From: [Pantoea] beijingensis
GTDB lineage: Bacteria > Pseudomonadota > Gammaproteobacteria > Enterobacterales > Enterobacteriaceae
Assembly: GCF_022647505.1 (NCBI RefSeq)
Contig: NZ_CP071409.1
Span: 1,302,001-1,366,000, forward strand
DNA: 64,000 nucleotides
Direction of reading: 5' to 3'
The notes beneath the pieces were generated by a model. The model worked only from the letters and a program-made list of their open reading frames with translations, was not told where the DNA came from and did no database searches. Below are positions 20,301-31,337 of this stretch, piece by piece. Numbering within the stretch: the first letter of the stretch is position 1; each line of letters starts with the position of its first letter. The position numbers were made by a program, and so were the translations under genes.

Positions 20301-22100
20301 ATGACAGATTTGACCACGCAAGATCTCGCTCAGCCTGAATGGCAAACCCGTGATCACCTTGATGACCCGGTGATCGGCGAGCTGCGTAACCGCTTTGGGC
20401 CCGATGTGTTCACTGTTCAGCCAACCCGCACCGGTGTACCGGTTGTCTGGGTTAAACGTGAACAATTGCTGGAGATTATGGAGTTTCTCCGCAAACTTCC
20501 TAAACCTTATGTGATGCTCTACGACCTGCACGGCATGGATGAACGTCTGCGCACCCATCGCGACGGTTTACCGGCTGCGGATTTTTCGGTTTTCTACCAC
20601 CTTATTTCTATTGAACGCAATCGCGACATCATGCTCAAGGTGGCATTATCCGAAAACGATCTTCACCTTTCGACGATCACCAAAATATTCCCTAACGCGA
20701 ACTGGTATGAGCGTGAAACCTGGGAAATGTTTGGTATTACCTTTGATGGTCATCCCCATTTGACGCGAATCATGATGCCTCAAACTTGGGAAGGGCATCC
20801 GCTGCGTAAAGACTATCCCGCGCGTGCGACCGAATTCGATCCTTTCGAGCTGACAAAGCAGAAAGAAGATTTGGAAATGGAGTCAATGACTTTCAAGCCC
20901 GAAGACTGGGGCATGAAGCGCGGTACTGCCAACGAAGATTATATGTTCCTCAACCTCGGCCCTAACCACCCGTCGGCGCATGGTGCATTCCGCATCATTC
21001 TGCAACTGGATGGTGAGGAGATCGTCGATTGTGTGCCTGATATCGGTTACCACCATCGCGGCGCGGAGAAAATGGGTGAGCGTCAGTCATGGCACAGCTA
21101 TATTCCTTACACTGACCGTATTGAATACTTGGGGGGCTGCGTTAACGAAATGCCCTATGTGCTAGCCGTTGAAAAGCTAGCCGGTATCAAGGTTCCCGAG
21201 CGCGTTGATGTGATCCGCGTCATGTTGTCTGAACTGTTTCGTATCAACAGTCATCTGCTCTACATTTCTACTTTTATTCAGGACGTTGGTGCTATGTCAC
21301 CGGTGTTCTTTGCCTTTACTGACCGCCAGAAAATTTATGATATCGTCGAAGCTATCACCGGTTTCCGTATGCATCCGGCGTGGTTCCGCATCGGTGGTGT
21401 TGCACACGATCTGCCAAAGGGCTGGGATCGTCTGCTGCGCGAATTCCTCGACTGGTTGCCAAAACGTCTGAAATCTTATGAGCAGACGGCGCTGAAAAAC
21501 TCTGTACTGATTGCCCGTTCTAAAGGGGTTTCCGCCTACGGAATGGACGAAGCGCTAGCGTGGGGGACTACCGGCGCTGGACTGCGTGCGACAGGCCTGG
21601 ATTTTGACGTGCGCAAATGGCGTCCATACTCTGGCTATGAAAACTTTGATTTTGAAGTGCCGATTGGCGATGGTGTGAGCTGTGCTTACACGCGCGTCAT
21701 GCTGAAGATGGAAGAGATGCGCCAGAGCTTGCGTATTCTTGAACAATGCCTGAACAATATGCCAGCGGGTCCGTTCAAAGCAGATCACCCTCTGACCACG
21801 CCACCACCAAAAGAACGCACGTTGCAGCATATCGAAACTTTGATCACCCACTTCTTACAGGTTTCATGGGGGCCGGTAATGCCCGCTAATGAATCCTTCC
21901 AGATGATTGAGGCGACAAAGGGAATTAACAGTTACTACCTCACGAGTGATGGCAGCACCATGAGCTATCGTACCCGCGTACGTACGCCAAGCTTCCCGCA
22001 TCTGCAGCAGATCCCTTCTGTGATCAATGGCAGCCTGGTATCCGATCTGATCGTTTACTTGGGTAGTATCGATTTTGTTATGTCAGACGTGGACCGTTAA
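20301..22100 (+). CDS. nuoC: fused NADH:quinone oxidoreductase subunit NuoCD
   Basis: A 599-residue fusion typical of Enterobacterales. Residues about 1-190 are the NuoC (30-kDa) domain with [17 protein letters not shown] and the signature HPLRKDYPA; residues about 210-599 are the NuoD (49-kDa) domain with [28 protein letters not shown] and the C-terminal [10 protein letters not shown]. NuoD forms the quinone site with NuoB. The start at 20301 has only a weak Shine-Dalgarno, and the repeat-bearing spacer lies just upstream. E. coli NuoCD begins a few residues earlier, but here the upstream ATG at 20287 is out of frame. Confidence 0.96.
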   Translation: MTDLTTQDLAQPEWQTRDHLDDPVIGELRNRFGPDVFTVQPTRTGVPVVWVKREQLLEIMEFLRKLPKPYVMLYDLHGMDERLRTHRDGLPAADFSVFYHLISIERNRDIMLKVALSENDLHLSTITKIFPNANWYERETWEMFGITFDGHPHLTRIMMPQTWEGHPLRKDYPARATEFDPFELTKQKEDLEMESMTFKPEDWGMKRGTANEDYMFLNLGPNHPSAHGAFRIILQLDGEEIVDCVPDIGYHHRGAEKMGERQSWHSYIPYTDRIEYLGGCVNEMPYVLAVEKLAGIKVPERVDVIRVMLSELFRINSHLLYISTFIQDVGAMSPVFFAFTDRQKIYDIVEAITGFRMHPAWFRIGGVAHDLPKGWDRLLREFLDWLPKRLKSYEQTALKNSVLIARSKGVSAYGMDEALAWGTTGAGLRATGLDFDVRKWRPYSGYENFDFEVPIGDGVSCAYTRVMLKMEEMRQSLRILEQCLNNMPAGPFKADHPLTTPPPKERTLQHIETLITHFLQVSWGPVMPANESFQMIEATKGINSYYLTSDGSTMSYRTRVRTPSFPHLQQIPSVINGSLVSDLIVYLGSIDFVMSDVDR

Positions 22101-22102
22101 TT

Positions 22103-22618
22103 ATGCACGATCAAAGAATTGCGATCGAAACGATCGATGAAAATGAATTATTTGTGCTGACTGCAGCAGAGCATGACGCGATCGAGCACGAAAAACACCA
22201 TTATGAAGACGCTCGGGCAGCTTCTATTGAAGCACTGAAGATTGTGCAAAAGCAGCGTGGATGGGTACCTGATGGCGCGATTCATGCCATTGCAAAAGTA
22301 TTAGGTATTCCAGCCAGCGATGTAGAAGGTGTTGCTACTTTCTACAGCCAGATCTTTCGCCAGCCGGTAGGCCGTCATGTGATCCGCTATTGCGACAGCG
22401 TGGTATGCCATATCACCGGTTTTCAAGGGATCCAGGCTGCTCTGGAAGAAAACTTAAATATCAAGCCGGGACAAACGACAACCGATGGTCGTTTTACTTT
22501 ATTGCCAACCTGTTGCCTCGGTAACTGCGACAAGGGCCCTACGATGATGGTCGATGAAGATACGCATGTGCATCTGACGCCGGAGACCATCGCCACCTTA
22601 CTGGAGCAGTATCAATGA
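22103..22618 (+). CDS. nuoE: NADH:quinone oxidoreductase subunit NuoE
   Basis: A 171-residue thioredoxin-like [2Fe-2S] subunit of the NADH dehydrogenase module (cluster N1a). The cysteine ligands are in [11 protein letters not shown] and [11 protein letters not shown]. It starts two bases after nuoCD and its stop overlaps the nuoF start by four bases (ATGA), implying translational coupling. Confidence 0.96.
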   Translation: MHDQRIAIETIDENELFVLTAAEHDAIEHEKHHYEDARAASIEALKIVQKQRGWVPDGAIHAIAKVLGIPASDVEGVATFYSQIFRQPVGRHVIRYCDSVVCHITGFQGIQAALEENLNIKPGQTTTDGRFTLLPTCCLGNCDKGPTMMVDEDTHVHLTPETIATLLEQYQ

Positions 22619-23955
22619 AACAGATTGTGCGTACTGCCGAAATGCATCCGCTGACATGGCGTATGCGTGATGACAAACAGCCTGTGTGGCTGGATGAGTA
22701 TCGCAGCAAAAACGGCTATGCCGGCGCGGAAAAAGCCCTGAAAGGGATGTCGCCGGATGAAATCGTGGCGTTGGTTAAAGATTCCGGCCTGAAAGGGCGC
22801 GGCGGCGCGGGCTTTTCCACCGGTCTGAAGTGGAGCCTTATGCCAAAAGATGAGTCCATGAATATCCGTTATTTGTTGTGTAATGCGGATGAAATGGAAC
22901 CCGGTACCTATAAAGACCGCCTGCTTATGGAGCAAATGCCTCATCAACTGGTTGAAGGCATGCTGATCAGCGCGTTCGCTCTGAAAACCTATCGTGGTTA
23001 TATCTTCCTGCGTGGGGAGTATATTGAAGCTGCGGTGAATTTGCGCCGTGCCATTGCGGAAGCGACAGAAGCGGGACTGCTGGGTAAAAATATCCTCGGC
23101 ACTGGTTTTGATTTTGAGCTGATCGTGCATACCGGCGCAGGGCGTTACATCTGCGGTGAAGAAACTGCGCTGATTAACTCGTTGGAAGGACGTCGTGCTA
23201 ACCCGCGCTCCAAGCCGCCATTCCCGGCTTCTGCCGGTGCGTGGGGCAAACCAACCTGCGTCAACAACGTTGAAACGCTGTCAAACGTACCCGCTATTCT
23301 CGCCAACGGTGTTGAGTGGTACAAGGGCATCTCAAAGAGTGATGACACCGGGACGAAAATGATGGGCTTCTCCGGACGGGTGAAAAATCCGGGCGTCTGG
23401 GAATTACCCTTCGGTACAACCGCGCGCGAAATCCTTGAGGATTATGCTGGCGGCATGCGTGATGGGCTGAAATTTAAAGCCTGGCAACCTGGTGGTGCCG
23501 GTACCGATTTTCTGACGGAAGCTCATCTCGATCTGCCAATGGAATTTGCCAGTATTGGTAAAGCCGGCAGCCGTCTTGGAACAGCGCTGGCAATGGCGGT
23601 GGATCATGAAATCAACATGGTTTCTCTGGTTCGCAACCTTGAAGAGTTCTTTGCTCGTGAATCATGCGGTTGGTGTACGCCTTGCCGTGATGGCCTGCCG
23701 TGGAGCGTTAAAATTCTGCGCGCGCTGGAGCAAGGGAAAGGGCAGCCAGGTGATATCGAAACGCTGGAACAGCTTTGCCGTCAACTTGGTCCGGGAAAAA
23801 CCTTCTGTGCGCATGCCCCAGGTGCAGTAGAGCCACTGCAGAGCGCCATTAAGTATTTCCGCGACGAATTTGAAGCAGGTATTGCGCCGCAGGTGTTTGG
23901 CAATGTCAATGCTATCGCGGGTATCCAGCCAAACCTGTTAAAAGCACGCTGGTAA
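22615..23955 (+). CDS. nuoF: NADH:quinone oxidoreductase subunit NuoF
   Basis: A 446-residue flavoprotein that binds NADH, FMN and the [4Fe-4S] cluster N3, the entry point for electrons. Glycine-rich [16 protein letters not shown] (NADH site), [19 protein letters not shown] (FMN site) and [12 protein letters not shown] plus the later TFCAHAPGA (cluster cysteines) are visible. It overlaps nuoE by four bases. A 205-bp spacer with a repeat separates it from nuoG. Confidence 0.96.
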   Translation: MKQIVRTAEMHPLTWRMRDDKQPVWLDEYRSKNGYAGAEKALKGMSPDEIVALVKDSGLKGRGGAGFSTGLKWSLMPKDESMNIRYLLCNADEMEPGTYKDRLLMEQMPHQLVEGMLISAFALKTYRGYIFLRGEYIEAAVNLRRAIAEATEAGLLGKNILGTGFDFELIVHTGAGRYICGEETALINSLEGRRANPRSKPPFPASAGAWGKPTCVNNVETLSNVPAILANGVEWYKGISKSDDTGTKMMGFSGRVKNPGVWELPFGTTAREILEDYAGGMRDGLKFKAWQPGGAGTDFLTEAHLDLPMEFASIGKAGSRLGTALAMAVDHEINMVSLVRNLEEFFARESCGWCTPCRDGLPWSVKILRALEQGKGQPGDIETLEQLCRQLGPGKTFCAHAPGAVEPLQSAIKYFRDEFEAGIAPQVFGNVNAIAGIQPNLLKARW

Positions 23956-23989
23956 CGTCCAGATAAGAAGCGAAAATTATCGCTAATTT

Positions 23990-24112
23990 TACCCGACAGA
24001 TTGCAGGTCGTAGCAAGATGGCAACAGAGCGTCCCCCGGTAGCTGAATAACACCAGGCTTCCGGGTAAGAGAACGCAGCCAGTACTGTGACGCATCCTGC
24101 ATGATGAAGGAT
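23990..24112. repeat. degenerate enterobacterial intergenic palindromic repeat, nuoF-nuoG spacer
   Basis: A second ~123-bp copy of the repeat at 20067-20190, same orientation and almost the same length. Read on the minus strand it carries CCTTCATCATGCAGGATGCG, GGCTGCGTTCTCTTACCCGG, a centre with CCGGAAGC and CTACCGG, and a distal TTGCCATC...CCTGCAATCTGTCGGGTA. The order of blocks matches the family as I remember it; individual bases are strongly diverged. Confidence 0.6.
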
Positions 24113-24169
24113 AAAAAGAATTGTGTTTAACGCTTGTCTGACGACGAGCCTTACGGAAGCATGTTCACT

Positions 24170-26890
24170 ATGGCTACAATTCATGTAGACGGTAAAGAAT
24201 ATGAAGTGGACGGGGCGGATAACCTGCTACAGGCATGTCTCTCCCTTGGTCTTGATATTCCTTATTTTTGCTGGCATCCCGCGCTGGGTAGCGTGGGTGC
24301 ATGCCGCCAGTGTGCGGTAAAGCAATATCAAAATGCGGAAGATACCCGTGGTCGCCTGGTCATGTCTTGCATGACGCCAGCGTCTGATGGCACTTTCATT
24401 TCTATCGATGACGGCGAAGCTAAAGAGTTTCGCGAAAGCGTGGTGGAATGGTTAATGACTAACCACCCGCACGATTGTCCAGTCTGCGAAGAGGGCGGGA
24501 ATTGCCATCTTCAGGATATGACCGTCATGACGGGCCATAGCTTCCGACGCTATCGCTTTACTAAGCGCACGCACCGTAACCAGGACCTGGGGCCTTTTAT
24601 CTCCCACGAGATGAACCGCTGTATCGCCTGCTACCGCTGCGTGCGTTATTACAAAGACTATGCTGATGGCACCGATCTGGGCGTGTATGGTGCGCACGAT
24701 AACGTCTATTTTGGTCGTCCTGAAGACGGCACGTTGGAAAGTGAGTTTTCCGGTAATCTGGTCGAAATCTGCCCAACCGGCGTCTTCACCGACAAAACCC
24801 ACTCAGAACGCTATAACCGCAAATGGGATATGCAGTTTGCGCCAAGCATCTGCCAGCAATGTAGCGTGGGTTGTAACACCAGCCCAGGTGAGCGCTACGG
24901 TGAACTGCGTCGTATTGAAAACCGTTACAACGGTACCGTTAACCACTATTTCCTCTGTGACCGCGGACGTTTTGGCTACGGCTATGTGAACCTGAAAGAT
25001 CGTCCTCGTCATCCGATGCAGCGCCGTGGCGATGACTGGATCACGCTCAACGGCGAACAGGCTATGCAAGGGGCGGCTGACGTACTACGGCAGGCGAAAC
25101 GTGTAGTGGGTATAGGATCGCCGCGAGCCAGCGTCGAAAGTAACTTCGCGCTGCGTGAGCTGGTTGGTGCGGAAAACTTTTCAACCGGCATCCCGGCGGG
25201 AGAGCAGGCGCGTCTGGAACTGATGCTGAAGATCCTGCAGGAAGGTGGTATTCATACGCCAGCATTGCGTGAAATCGAAAGTTACGATGCGGTATTGGTG
25301 CTGGGTGAAGATCTCACGCAAACCGGTGCACGCGTGGCGCTTTCAGTACGTCAGGCGGTGAAGGGGAAAGCTCGTGAAATGGCAGCAGCGCAAAAAGTCG
25401 CTGACTGGCAGATCGCAGCCATCCTGAATATCGGTCAGCATGCAAAACATCCGTTATTTGTCACTAACGTCGATCAGACTCGTCTGGATGATATCGCAGC
25501 ATGGAGCTATCGTGCACCGGTCGAAGACCAGGCACGGCTGGGCTTCGCAATTGCACACGCATTGGATGCACAAGCGCCTGCTGTCAGCGATATCGACGCG
25601 AGTCTGAAAGGAAAAATTGATGTGGTGGTTCAGGCGCTGGCTGGTGCCAAAAAACCGCTGATTATTTCCGGCACCCATGCCGGAAGCCCTGCTGTTATCG
25701 AAGCGGCTGCCAACGTGGCAAAAGCGTTAAAAGGCCGCGGTGCGGATGTGGGCATTACCCTGCTGGCCTCGGCTGCGAACAGTATTGGTCTGGGTCTGAT
25801 TGGCGGTAAATCGCTGGATGAGACGCTGGAAGAACTGGCCAATGGCGCAGCTGATGCGGTGGTGATTATGGAGAACGATCTCTATCGTCATGCGCCAAAA
25901 GCACAAGTGGACGCTGCGCTTGGCAATACGCCGAATGTGATCGTGGTTGATCACCAGCGCACGGCCACGATGGAAAAAGCCGGATTGATCCTCTCAACCG
26001 CGAGTTTTGCAGAAAGTGATGGTACGGTGATCAATCAGGAAGGGCGCGCTCAGCGTTTCTTCCAGGTTTACGATCCTGCTTTCTATGATAATAGCGTAGA
26101 GGTGCTGGAGAGCTGGCGCTGGCTGCATTCACTGCACAGCACTGTCGAGAGCCGTAATCCTGACTGGACGCAGTTTGACCATGTAGTTGATGCTTGCGTA
26201 ACCGCATTGCCACAGCTGGCCGCGATAAAAGAAGCCGCGCCGGACGCCAGCTTCCGTATCCGTGGTCAAAAGCTGGCACGTTCTCCTATCCGTTTAAGTG
26301 GACGTACCGCAACACGTGCAAATATCAGCGTGCACGAACCGCGTCAGCCGCAGGATAAAGACACGATGTTCGCTTTCTCAATGGAAGGGAACAACCAGCC
26401 GGGTGCTGCGCGTTCGCAGATCCCATTTGCCTGGGCGCCGGGTTGGAACTCACCACAGGCGTGGAACAAATTCCAGGCTGAAGTCGGTGGTAAATTGCGC
26501 AATGGTGATCCTGGCGTGCGCCTGTTTGAAGCGAGCGAGGGGCAGCTTGGTTGGTTTGATACGGTGCCATCTGCCTTCGTTAGCGAGCAGAGCTGGCGTG
26601 TCGCACCTTATTATCAGCTGTTTGGCAGCGATGAAATGTCTCAGCGTTCGCCGGTTATGCAACAGCGGATGGCAGAGCCTTATGTTGTGGTTAACCCGGC
26701 TGATGCCGCTAAACTGGGCGTCAATGCAGGTAGTGCGCTGTCATTCTCCTGTCATGGCGAGCAATTACGTCTTCCGGTACGCATCTCTGAATCATTGCAG
26801 GCAGGGCAGGTCGGTTTGCCGTTAGGTATGCCGGGCATCCCGCCGTTCCTTGCTGGCGCTAACATCGACACGTTGCAGGAGGCTGTGTAA
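24170..26890 (+). CDS. nuoG: NADH:quinone oxidoreductase subunit NuoG
   Basis: A 906-residue subunit, the largest of the peripheral arm. The N-terminus is a [2Fe-2S] ferredoxin domain ([19 protein letters not shown]), then the His/Cys-liganded cluster ([17 protein letters not shown]) and [4Fe-4S] ligands ([17 protein letters not shown]), then the N7-type motif CQQCSVGCN and a molybdopterin-oxidoreductase-like domain without cofactor. I use ATG 24170 ([15 protein letters not shown]); ATG 24161 adds MFT, like the alternative E. coli start MLM. The stop overlaps nuoH (TAATG). Confidence 0.95.
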   Translation: MATIHVDGKEYEVDGADNLLQACLSLGLDIPYFCWHPALGSVGACRQCAVKQYQNAEDTRGRLVMSCMTPASDGTFISIDDGEAKEFRESVVEWLMTNHPHDCPVCEEGGNCHLQDMTVMTGHSFRRYRFTKRTHRNQDLGPFISHEMNRCIACYRCVRYYKDYADGTDLGVYGAHDNVYFGRPEDGTLESEFSGNLVEICPTGVFTDKTHSERYNRKWDMQFAPSICQQCSVGCNTSPGERYGELRRIENRYNGTVNHYFLCDRGRFGYGYVNLKDRPRHPMQRRGDDWITLNGEQAMQGAADVLRQAKRVVGIGSPRASVESNFALRELVGAENFSTGIPAGEQARLELMLKILQEGGIHTPALREIESYDAVLVLGEDLTQTGARVALSVRQAVKGKAREMAAAQKVADWQIAAILNIGQHAKHPLFVTNVDQTRLDDIAAWSYRAPVEDQARLGFAIAHALDAQAPAVSDIDASLKGKIDVVVQALAGAKKPLIISGTHAGSPAVIEAAANVAKALKGRGADVGITLLASAANSIGLGLIGGKSLDETLEELANGAADAVVIMENDLYRHAPKAQVDAALGNTPNVIVVDHQRTATMEKAGLILSTASFAESDGTVINQEGRAQRFFQVYDPAFYDNSVEVLESWRWLHSLHSTVESRNPDWTQFDHVVDACVTALPQLAAIKEAAPDASFRIRGQKLARSPIRLSGRTATRANISVHEPRQPQDKDTMFAFSMEGNNQPGAARSQIPFAWAPGWNSPQAWNKFQAEVGGKLRNGDPGVRLFEASEGQLGWFDTVPSAFVSEQSWRVAPYYQLFGSDEMSQRSPVMQQRMAEPYVVVNPADAAKLGVNAGSALSFSCHGEQLRLPVRISESLQAGQVGLPLGMPGIPPFLAGANIDTLQEAV

Positions 26891-27867
26891 TGAACTGGTT
26901 GACACCGGAAGTTATCGACACCCTGATTGCCATAGGTAAAGCACTGGTTATCTTGTTTGTCGTCGTGGGCTGTGGCGCGTTTATGAGTTTTGGTGAACGC
27001 CGGCTGCTCGGCTTATTCCAGAATCGTTACGGACCCAACCGCGTCGGCTGGGGCGGCTCGCTGCAGCTGGTTGCCGACATGATCAAAATGTTCTTCAAAG
27101 AGGACTGGACACCACCATTTACCGATCGGGTGATCTTTACCCTGGCACCGATGATTGCCTTTACATCACTGCTACTGGCGATGGCTATCGTACCGGTCAC
27201 TTCAACCTGGATGGGGGCGGATCTGAACATTGGTCTGCTGTTCTTTCTGATGATGGCGGGTCTGGCGGTTTATGCGGTGCTATTCGCGGGTTGGTCGAGC
27301 AACAATAAATACTCATTACTGGGGGCGATGCGTGCGTCTGCACAAACCCTGAGTTATGAAGTGTTTCTTGGGCTGTCATTGATGGGCGTTGTCGCACAGG
27401 CTGGCTCATTCAATATGATCGATATCGTCAATAGCCAGCAGCATATGTGGAATATCATTCCTCAGTTCCTTGGCTTCATCACCTTTGCAATTGCGGGGGT
27501 TGCGGTTTGTCACCGTCATCCATTTGACCAGCCGGAAGCCGAGCAGGAACTGGCAGATGGTTACCACATTGAATATGCCGGTATGAAATTTGGCTTGTTC
27601 TTTGTGGGTGAATACATCGGTATCGTGACCGTCTCCTCGTTGATCGTAACGCTGTTCTTTGGCGGTTGGAATGGTCCATGGCTGCCGCCGATTTTCTGGT
27701 TTGCCATCAAGACTGCATTCTTCATGATGATGTTCATTCTGATTCGTGCTGCGTTACCGCGTCCGCGCTATGACCAGGTGATGTCTTTCGGCTGGAAAGT
27801 TTGTCTGCCGTTGACGCTGTTGAACCTGCTGGCGACTGCCGCAGTGATTCTGTACAACGCGCAGTAA
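26890..27867 (+). CDS. nuoH: NADH:quinone oxidoreductase subunit NuoH
   Basis: A 325-residue membrane subunit (ND1 type) with about eight transmembrane helices that forms the quinone channel against NuoB/NuoD. Conserved loops are [22 protein letters not shown] and [31 protein letters not shown], rich in the charged residues that couple quinone chemistry to proton pumping. Its start overlaps the nuoG stop by one base. Confidence 0.96.
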   Translation: MNWLTPEVIDTLIAIGKALVILFVVVGCGAFMSFGERRLLGLFQNRYGPNRVGWGGSLQLVADMIKMFFKEDWTPPFTDRVIFTLAPMIAFTSLLLAMAIVPVTSTWMGADLNIGLLFFLMMAGLAVYAVLFAGWSSNNKYSLLGAMRASAQTLSYEVFLGLSLMGVVAQAGSFNMIDIVNSQQHMWNIIPQFLGFITFAIAGVAVCHRHPFDQPEAEQELADGYHIEYAGMKFGLFFVGEYIGIVTVSSLIVTLFFGGWNGPWLPPIFWFAIKTAFFMMMFILIRAALPRPRYDQVMSFGWKVCLPLTLLNLLATAAVILYNAQ

Positions 27868-27879
27868 GAGGTTAAGATC

Positions 27880-28422
27880 ATGACATTAAAAGACCTTGTG
27901 GTGGGATTTGGCACCACAGTACGCAGTATCTGGCTCATCGGGATGAACGCATTTGCTAAGCGTGAAACCATGATGTACCCGGAAGAGCCGGTTTACCTGC
28001 CGCCGCGCTACCGTGGACGTATTGTGCTGACGCGCGATCCGGACGGTCAGGAGCGCTGTGTTGCCTGTAACCTGTGTGCGGTTGCCTGTCCTGTTGGCTG
28101 TATTTCGCTGCAAAAAGCAGAGATGCAGGATGGCCGCTGGTATCCGGAGTTCTTCCGCATCAACTTCTCGCGCTGCATTTTCTGTGGTCTGTGTGAAGAA
28201 GCCTGCCCGACCACCGCGATCCAGCTTACTCCGGATTTCGAGCTGGGTGAGTTTAAGCGTCAGGACCTGGTTTACGAGAAAGAAGACCTGTTGATTTCAG
28301 GGCCGGGTAAATATCCGGAGTACAACTTCTACCGTATGGCGGGGATGGCGATCGAAGGTAAAGACAAAGGCGACGCTGCAAACGAAGCCAAGCCTATCGA
28401 CGTCAAAGGCTTGTTACCTTAA
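27880..28422 (+). CDS. nuoI: NADH:quinone oxidoreductase subunit NuoI
   Basis: A 180-residue ferredoxin-like subunit carrying two [4Fe-4S] clusters (N6a and N6b). Both motifs are intact: [15 protein letters not shown] and [13 protein letters not shown]. It passes electrons to NuoB. It lies 12 bp after nuoH with AGAGG upstream of the ATG. Confidence 0.96.
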   Translation: MTLKDLVVGFGTTVRSIWLIGMNAFAKRETMMYPEEPVYLPPRYRGRIVLTRDPDGQERCVACNLCAVACPVGCISLQKAEMQDGRWYPEFFRINFSRCIFCGLCEEACPTTAIQLTPDFELGEFKRQDLVYEKEDLLISGPGKYPEYNFYRMAGMAIEGKDKGDAANEAKPIDVKGLLP

Positions 28423-28432
28423 GGAACCGGAC

Positions 28433-28987
28433 ATGGAATTTGCATTTTATATTTGCGGACTGGTGGCGATATTGACGACATTGCGCGTCATTACCCACAC
28501 TAATCCGGTGCATGCGTTGTTGTATCTGATTATTTCGTTACTGGCTATCGCAGGCGTGTTTTTCTCATTGGGTGCCTATTTTGCGGGTGCGCTGGAAATC
28601 ATCGTCTATGCCGGTGCCATTATGGTGCTGTTCGTTTTCGTGGTAATGATGCTCAACCTTGGCAGTTCGGTGGAAGAGCAGGAGCGGAAATGGTTGCAAC
28701 CCTCGTTATGGATTGGCCCTGGGGTGGTTTCGTTAGTTCTACTGGCGGTGCTGATCTATGCCATTTCTACGGCAAACGATCAGGGTATCGACGGTTCCAT
28801 GATTGATGCTAAAGCCGTTGGTATTAGCCTTTTTGGCCCCTATGTCCTTGCCGTCGAGCTGGCTTCTATGCTGCTGCTGGCAGGCCTGGTCGTTGCGTTC
28901 CATGTCGGGCGTGAAGATCGGCAGGGTGAACTGCTAAGCAATCGTCCTGGCGATGCAGCGAAAAGTAACAAGGAGGAACAAGCATGA
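28433..28987 (+). CDS. nuoJ: NADH:quinone oxidoreductase subunit NuoJ
   Basis: A 184-residue membrane subunit (ND6 type) with five hydrophobic helices. The third helix block [21 protein letters not shown] carries the conserved Glu and Tyr of the proton path and pi-bulge. The hydrophilic tail ends KSNKEEQA. Its stop overlaps the nuoK start by four bases. Confidence 0.96.
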   Translation: MEFAFYICGLVAILTTLRVITHTNPVHALLYLIISLLAIAGVFFSLGAYFAGALEIIVYAGAIMVLFVFVVMMLNLGSSVEEQERKWLQPSLWIGPGVVSLVLLAVLIYAISTANDQGIDGSMIDAKAVGISLFGPYVLAVELASMLLLAGLVVAFHVGREDRQGELLSNRPGDAAKSNKEEQA

Positions 28988-29286
28988 TCCCTCTGCAACA
29001 TGGCCTCATCCTGGCGGCGATTTTATTCGTCCTTGGGCTGACCGCGCTGGTTATGCGTCGTAATTTTCTGTTTATGTTAATTGGCCTCGAAATCATGATT
29101 AACGCTGCCGCACTGGCGTTCGTGGTGGCGGGAAGTTATTGGGGGCAGGCCGACGGACAGGTGATGTATATCCTGGCGATTAGCCTTGCGGCGGCGGAAG
29201 CCAGTATTGGTCTGGCATTGCTGCTCCAGCTTCATCGTCGTCGTCAAACTCTGAACATTGATACAGTGAGCGAGATGCGCGGATGA
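28984..29286 (+). CDS. nuoK: NADH:quinone oxidoreductase subunit NuoK
   Basis: A 100-residue membrane subunit (ND4L type) with three helices. The two conserved membrane glutamates are visible in [15 protein letters not shown] and in [17 protein letters not shown] overlaps join it to nuoJ upstream and nuoL downstream. Confidence 0.96.
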   Translation: MIPLQHGLILAAILFVLGLTALVMRRNFLFMLIGLEIMINAAALAFVVAGSYWGQADGQVMYILAISLAAAEASIGLALLLQLHRRRQTLNIDTVSEMRG

Positions 29287-31121
29287 ACCTTCTCTATTTA
29301 ACAATTCTGCTTCCGCTGATCGGCTTTTTGCTGCTGGCATTTTCACGCGGCCGTTGGTCAGAGAACCTGGCTGCAACGGTGGGAATGGGCTCGGTTGGCT
29401 TGGCTGCGCTGGTCACCATCTTTGTTGGTGTGGATTTTTTCAATAACGGCCAACAGGTATTTCATCAGGCTCTCTGGACCTGGATGAATGTGGGCAACTT
29501 TACTATTGATGTTGCCCTCACGCTGGATGGTTTGTCACTGACGATGCTATCGGTGGTCACCGGCGTGGGTTTCTTCATTCATATGTTCGCCTCCTGGTAT
29601 ATGCGTGGTGAAGAGGGTTACTCGCGCTTCTTCGCTTATACCAACCTGTTTATCGCCAGTATGGTGGTATTGGTGCTGGCGGATAACCTGATGCTGATGT
29701 ATCTGGGTTGGGAAGGGGTAGGGCTCTGTTCTTATCTGCTGATTGGTTTCTATTACACCAACCCGAATAACGGCGCAGCGGCGATGAAAGCGTTCATCAT
29801 CACGCGTGTCGGTGACGTGTTCCTCGCGTTCGCGTTGTTCATTCTCTACAACGAATTAGGTACGCTCAACTTCCGTGAGATGGTTGAGCTCGCGCCGGCG
29901 CACTTTGCAGCAGATAATCACATGCTGCAATGGGCGACGCTGATGTTGTTGGGGGGTGCGGTAGGTAAATCAGCACAGTTACCGTTGCAAACGTGGCTGG
30001 CCGATGCAATGGCCGGACCCACGCCGGTTTCTGCACTGATCCATGCCGCGACCATGGTGACGGCGGGTGTTTATCTGATTGCACGTTCGCACGGCCTGTT
30101 CCTGCTGACGCCGGAAGTTCTTCATCTGGTGGGTATCGTTGGGGCAGTTACGCTTGTGCTGGCAGGTTTTGCCGCATTGGTGCAAACCGATATCAAACGT
30201 GTGCTGGCATACTCAACTATGAGCCAGATTGGCTATATGTTCCTGGCATTGGGTGTCCAGGCGTGGGATGCCGCTATCTTCCATTTGATGACGCATGCAT
30301 TCTTCAAAGCGTTGCTGTTCCTCTCTTCTGGCTCGGTGATTCTGGCCTGCCATCACGAGCAGAACATTTTCAAAATGGGTGGCCTGCGTAAGAGTATCCC
30401 GCTGGTGTATACCTGCTTCCTGGTCGGTGGTGCCGCGCTTTCCGCGCTTCCACTGATTACGGCTGGCTTCTTCAGTAAGGATGAAATTCTGGCTGGTGCA
30501 TTGGCAAACGGACATATCAACCTGATGGTCGCAGGTCTGGTCGGGGCGTTTATGACCTCGCTCTACACCTTCCGTATGATCTTTATCACCTTCCACGGCG
30601 AAGAGAAAATCCATGCGCATGCAGGTAAAGGTATCACCCATCATCTGCCGCTGATTGTTCTGCTGATTCTCTCAACCTTTATTGGTGCGATGATTGTTCC
30701 ACCGCTGCGGGGTGTGTTACCGGAGACCACTGAACTGGCTCACGGCAGCGTACTGACGCTGGAAATCACCTCCGGTGTAGTGGCGATCGTCGGCATCTTG
30801 CTGGCTGCCAGCCTCTGGCTGGGTAAACGTGTGCTGGTAACTCGTATCGCTAACAGCGCCATTGGTCGCTTCTTCAGTACCTGGTGGTTTGCTGCATGGG
30901 GCTTTGACTGGCTGTATGACAAAGTCTTCGTTAAGCCGTATCTCGGCATCGCCTGGCTGCTACAGCGTGACCCATTAAACGGTTTGATGGACATTCCAGC
31001 GGTCGTTTCCCGACTGGCAAATAAAGGGTTGGTGGTCAGCGAAAATGGCTACCTGCGCTGGTACGTTGCCTCGATGAGCGTAGGTGCCGTAGTGGTTCTG
31101 GCACTGATGTTGGTGATGTAA
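29283..31121 (+). CDS. nuoL: NADH:quinone oxidoreductase subunit NuoL
   Basis: A 612-residue antiporter-like proton-pumping subunit (ND5 type) with about 16 transmembrane helices and a long C-terminal lateral helix. The conserved core shows [20 protein letters not shown], the lysine in [39 protein letters not shown], and [22 protein letters not shown] 216-bp spacer follows before nuoM; it contains a GGGGCA/TGCCCC hairpin near 31133-31159 but no gene. Confidence 0.96.
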   Translation: MNLLYLTILLPLIGFLLLAFSRGRWSENLAATVGMGSVGLAALVTIFVGVDFFNNGQQVFHQALWTWMNVGNFTIDVALTLDGLSLTMLSVVTGVGFFIHMFASWYMRGEEGYSRFFAYTNLFIASMVVLVLADNLMLMYLGWEGVGLCSYLLIGFYYTNPNNGAAAMKAFIITRVGDVFLAFALFILYNELGTLNFREMVELAPAHFAADNHMLQWATLMLLGGAVGKSAQLPLQTWLADAMAGPTPVSALIHAATMVTAGVYLIARSHGLFLLTPEVLHLVGIVGAVTLVLAGFAALVQTDIKRVLAYSTMSQIGYMFLALGVQAWDAAIFHLMTHAFFKALLFLSSGSVILACHHEQNIFKMGGLRKSIPLVYTCFLVGGAALSALPLITAGFFSKDEILAGALANGHINLMVAGLVGAFMTSLYTFRMIFITFHGEEKIHAHAGKGITHHLPLIVLLILSTFIGAMIVPPLRGVLPETTELAHGSVLTLEITSGVVAIVGILLAASLWLGKRVLVTRIANSAIGRFFSTWWFAAWGFDWLYDKVFVKPYLGIAWLLQRDPLNGLMDIPAVVSRLANKGLVVSENGYLRWYVASMSVGAVVVLALMLVM

Positions 31122-31337
31122 AAGTTAGTGAGCGGGGCAGTGCGGTTAGCTTTGCCCCAATAAAAGCATGTGAAATATTCCCCAATTAAATGGGCATCAT
31201 CGGTATCGGAAATAGGGGTTTTCGCCAGCGCATAGCAACTGCAGCGTACTGTAAGTATGTAAAGATTGCGGCACTGGCGTGAGCGGATTTCCGGGCAAGA
31301 TAGCCCAGACGGGGACAAAAGAAGGGAAAGACCCGCC

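Noticed and set aside
22612..23130. 172-codon minus-strand open frame opposite nuoF
   Set aside because: It is the antisense shadow of the strongly conserved nuoF gene; no independent support.
31122..31337. Third copy of the nuo-type palindromic repeat in the nuoL-nuoM spacer
   Set aside because: The spacer has hairpins (GGGGCA/TGCCCC, CGCCAG/CTGGCG), but the block order of the repeat family is not recognisable; E. coli, as I recall, also has a spacer of over 100 bp here.
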